Shown piece after piece: positions 23,028 to 23,406 of a DNA stretch of 23,406 bases. The number at the start of each line of letters is the position of its first letter. Within the stretch, counting starts at the first letter, position 1. The DNA is taken from the NCBI GenBank assembly GCA_030528765.1, contig JAUMYD010000010.1, positions 1 through 23,406 on the forward strand, written 5' to 3'. The position numbers and the translations under genes are program-made. The stretch is from Bacillota bacterium (lineage in GTDB: Bacteria > Bacillota > Dehalobacteriia > UBA4068). The notes beneath the pieces were generated by a model. The model worked only from the letters and a program-made list of their open reading frames with translations, ran no database searches and was not told where the DNA came from.

Positions 23028-23406
23028 ATGGCAGTAATCTCTATGAAACAGCTTCTGGAAGCGGGTGTCCATTTCGGGCATCAGACCCGCCGTTGGAACC
23101 CGAAGATGGGCAAATACATCTTCACCGAACGGAATGGCATCTATATCATTGACCTGCAGAAAACCGTTCACAAAGTAGACGAAGCTTATAACTTCATTAA
23201 AAGCGTTGCCGCAGAAGGCAAAAACGTCCTCTTCGTCGGCACCAAGAAACAGGCTCAGGATTCCATCAAGGAAGAAGCTGAACGCTGTGGTCAGTTCTAT
23301 GTAAACGAACGCTGGCTGGGCGGCATGCTCACCAACTTCAAGACCATCCAGAGCCGCATCCAGTTCCTGCACAACCTGGAACGCATGGAAGGCGATGGCA
23401 CCTTTG
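23028..23406 (+). CDS. rpsB: 30S ribosomal protein S2, N-terminal part (cut by window edge)
   Basis: The first 126 residues of S2, an essential small-subunit protein. The start MAVISMKQLLEAGVHFGHQ and the following RRWNPKMGKYIF, RNGIYIIDLQKT, VLFVGTKKQAQD and ERWLGGMLTNFKTI are the family's strongest signatures. AAGGAGG (23011-23017) precedes the ATG by 10 nt. The codon use (AAC, GAA, CGC, CTG) is visibly more biased than in its neighbours, as expected for a highly expressed gene. tsf (elongation factor Ts) usually follows but is outside the window. Confidence 0.98.
   Translation, partial: MAVISMKQLLEAGVHFGHQTRRWNPKMGKYIFTERNGIYIIDLQKTVHKVDEAYNFIKSVAAEGKNVLFVGTKKQAQDSIKEEAERCGQFYVNERWLGGMLTNFKTIQSRIQFLHNLERMEGDGTF

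Noticed and set aside
1..23406. Mobile elements, CRISPR arrays, tRNA or rRNA genes
   Set aside because: Only short repeats (8 and 19 bp tandem copies) were seen; no transposase, no spaced repeat array and no tRNA-like cloverleaf. XerC is the housekeeping CodV-position recombinase, not evidence of an integrated element.

Overview
The window is a typical low-GC-phylum (Bacillota/Firmicutes) chromosomal segment, although its own base composition is moderately GC-rich. Evidence for Bacillota is the gene order dprA-topA-trmFO-xerC-hslV-hslU (the smf-topA-gid-codV-clpQ-clpY block of Bacillus), a folate-dependent TrmFO, the xseA-xseB-ispA trio and strong AGGAGG ribosome binding sites. Presence of HslUV and absence of codY after hslU leave Negativicutes or a Clostridia/Peptococcaceae-like lineage open; I cannot place it more finely. 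No insertion sequence, prophage, CRISPR, tRNA or rRNA is visible.

Layout. At 1-47 a minus-strand gene is cut by the window edge and shows only a membrane/signal N-terminus; it diverges from xseA. From 218 to 2582 xseA, xseB and ispA overlap or abut (exonuclease VII plus farnesyl diphosphate synthase). A putative lipoprotein (2733), the lipid II flippase murJ (3552), a WecA/TagO-type polyprenyl-phosphate sugar-1-phosphate transferase (5271) and a membrane-anchored SH3b protein (6427) follow, so this stretch is cell-envelope oriented. A strong terminator lies at 6958-6997. A small zinc-ribbon protein (7121) with its own terminator (7401-7430) separates this from the next unit.

A good extended -10 promoter at 7450-7478 starts a tight unit: an alpha/beta hydrolase, a membrane-embedded MurF-like ligase, a D-Ala-D-Ala ligase and dprA (ATGA overlap), then a PhzF-family protein, topA, trmFO, an ABC exporter, xerC, hslV, a zinc-ribbon membrane protein and hslU, closed by a 12-bp-stem terminator at 21906-21937. 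The hydrolase/MurF-like/Ddl triplet looks like an uncharacterised side branch of peptidoglycan-peptide chemistry grafted onto the conserved dprA-topA housekeeping block.

A minus-strand single-pass membrane protein (21996-22565) follows, with its own promoter and a palindrome at the predicted transcription start. Finally rpsB (ribosomal protein S2) begins at 23028 behind a good promoter (22872-22900) and a structured leader; it runs off the window.

The least ordinary items are the membrane MurF-like/Ddl/hydrolase module, the zinc-ribbon membrane protein inserted between hslV and hslU, the unknown membrane gene where codY often sits, and several structured intergenic leaders.
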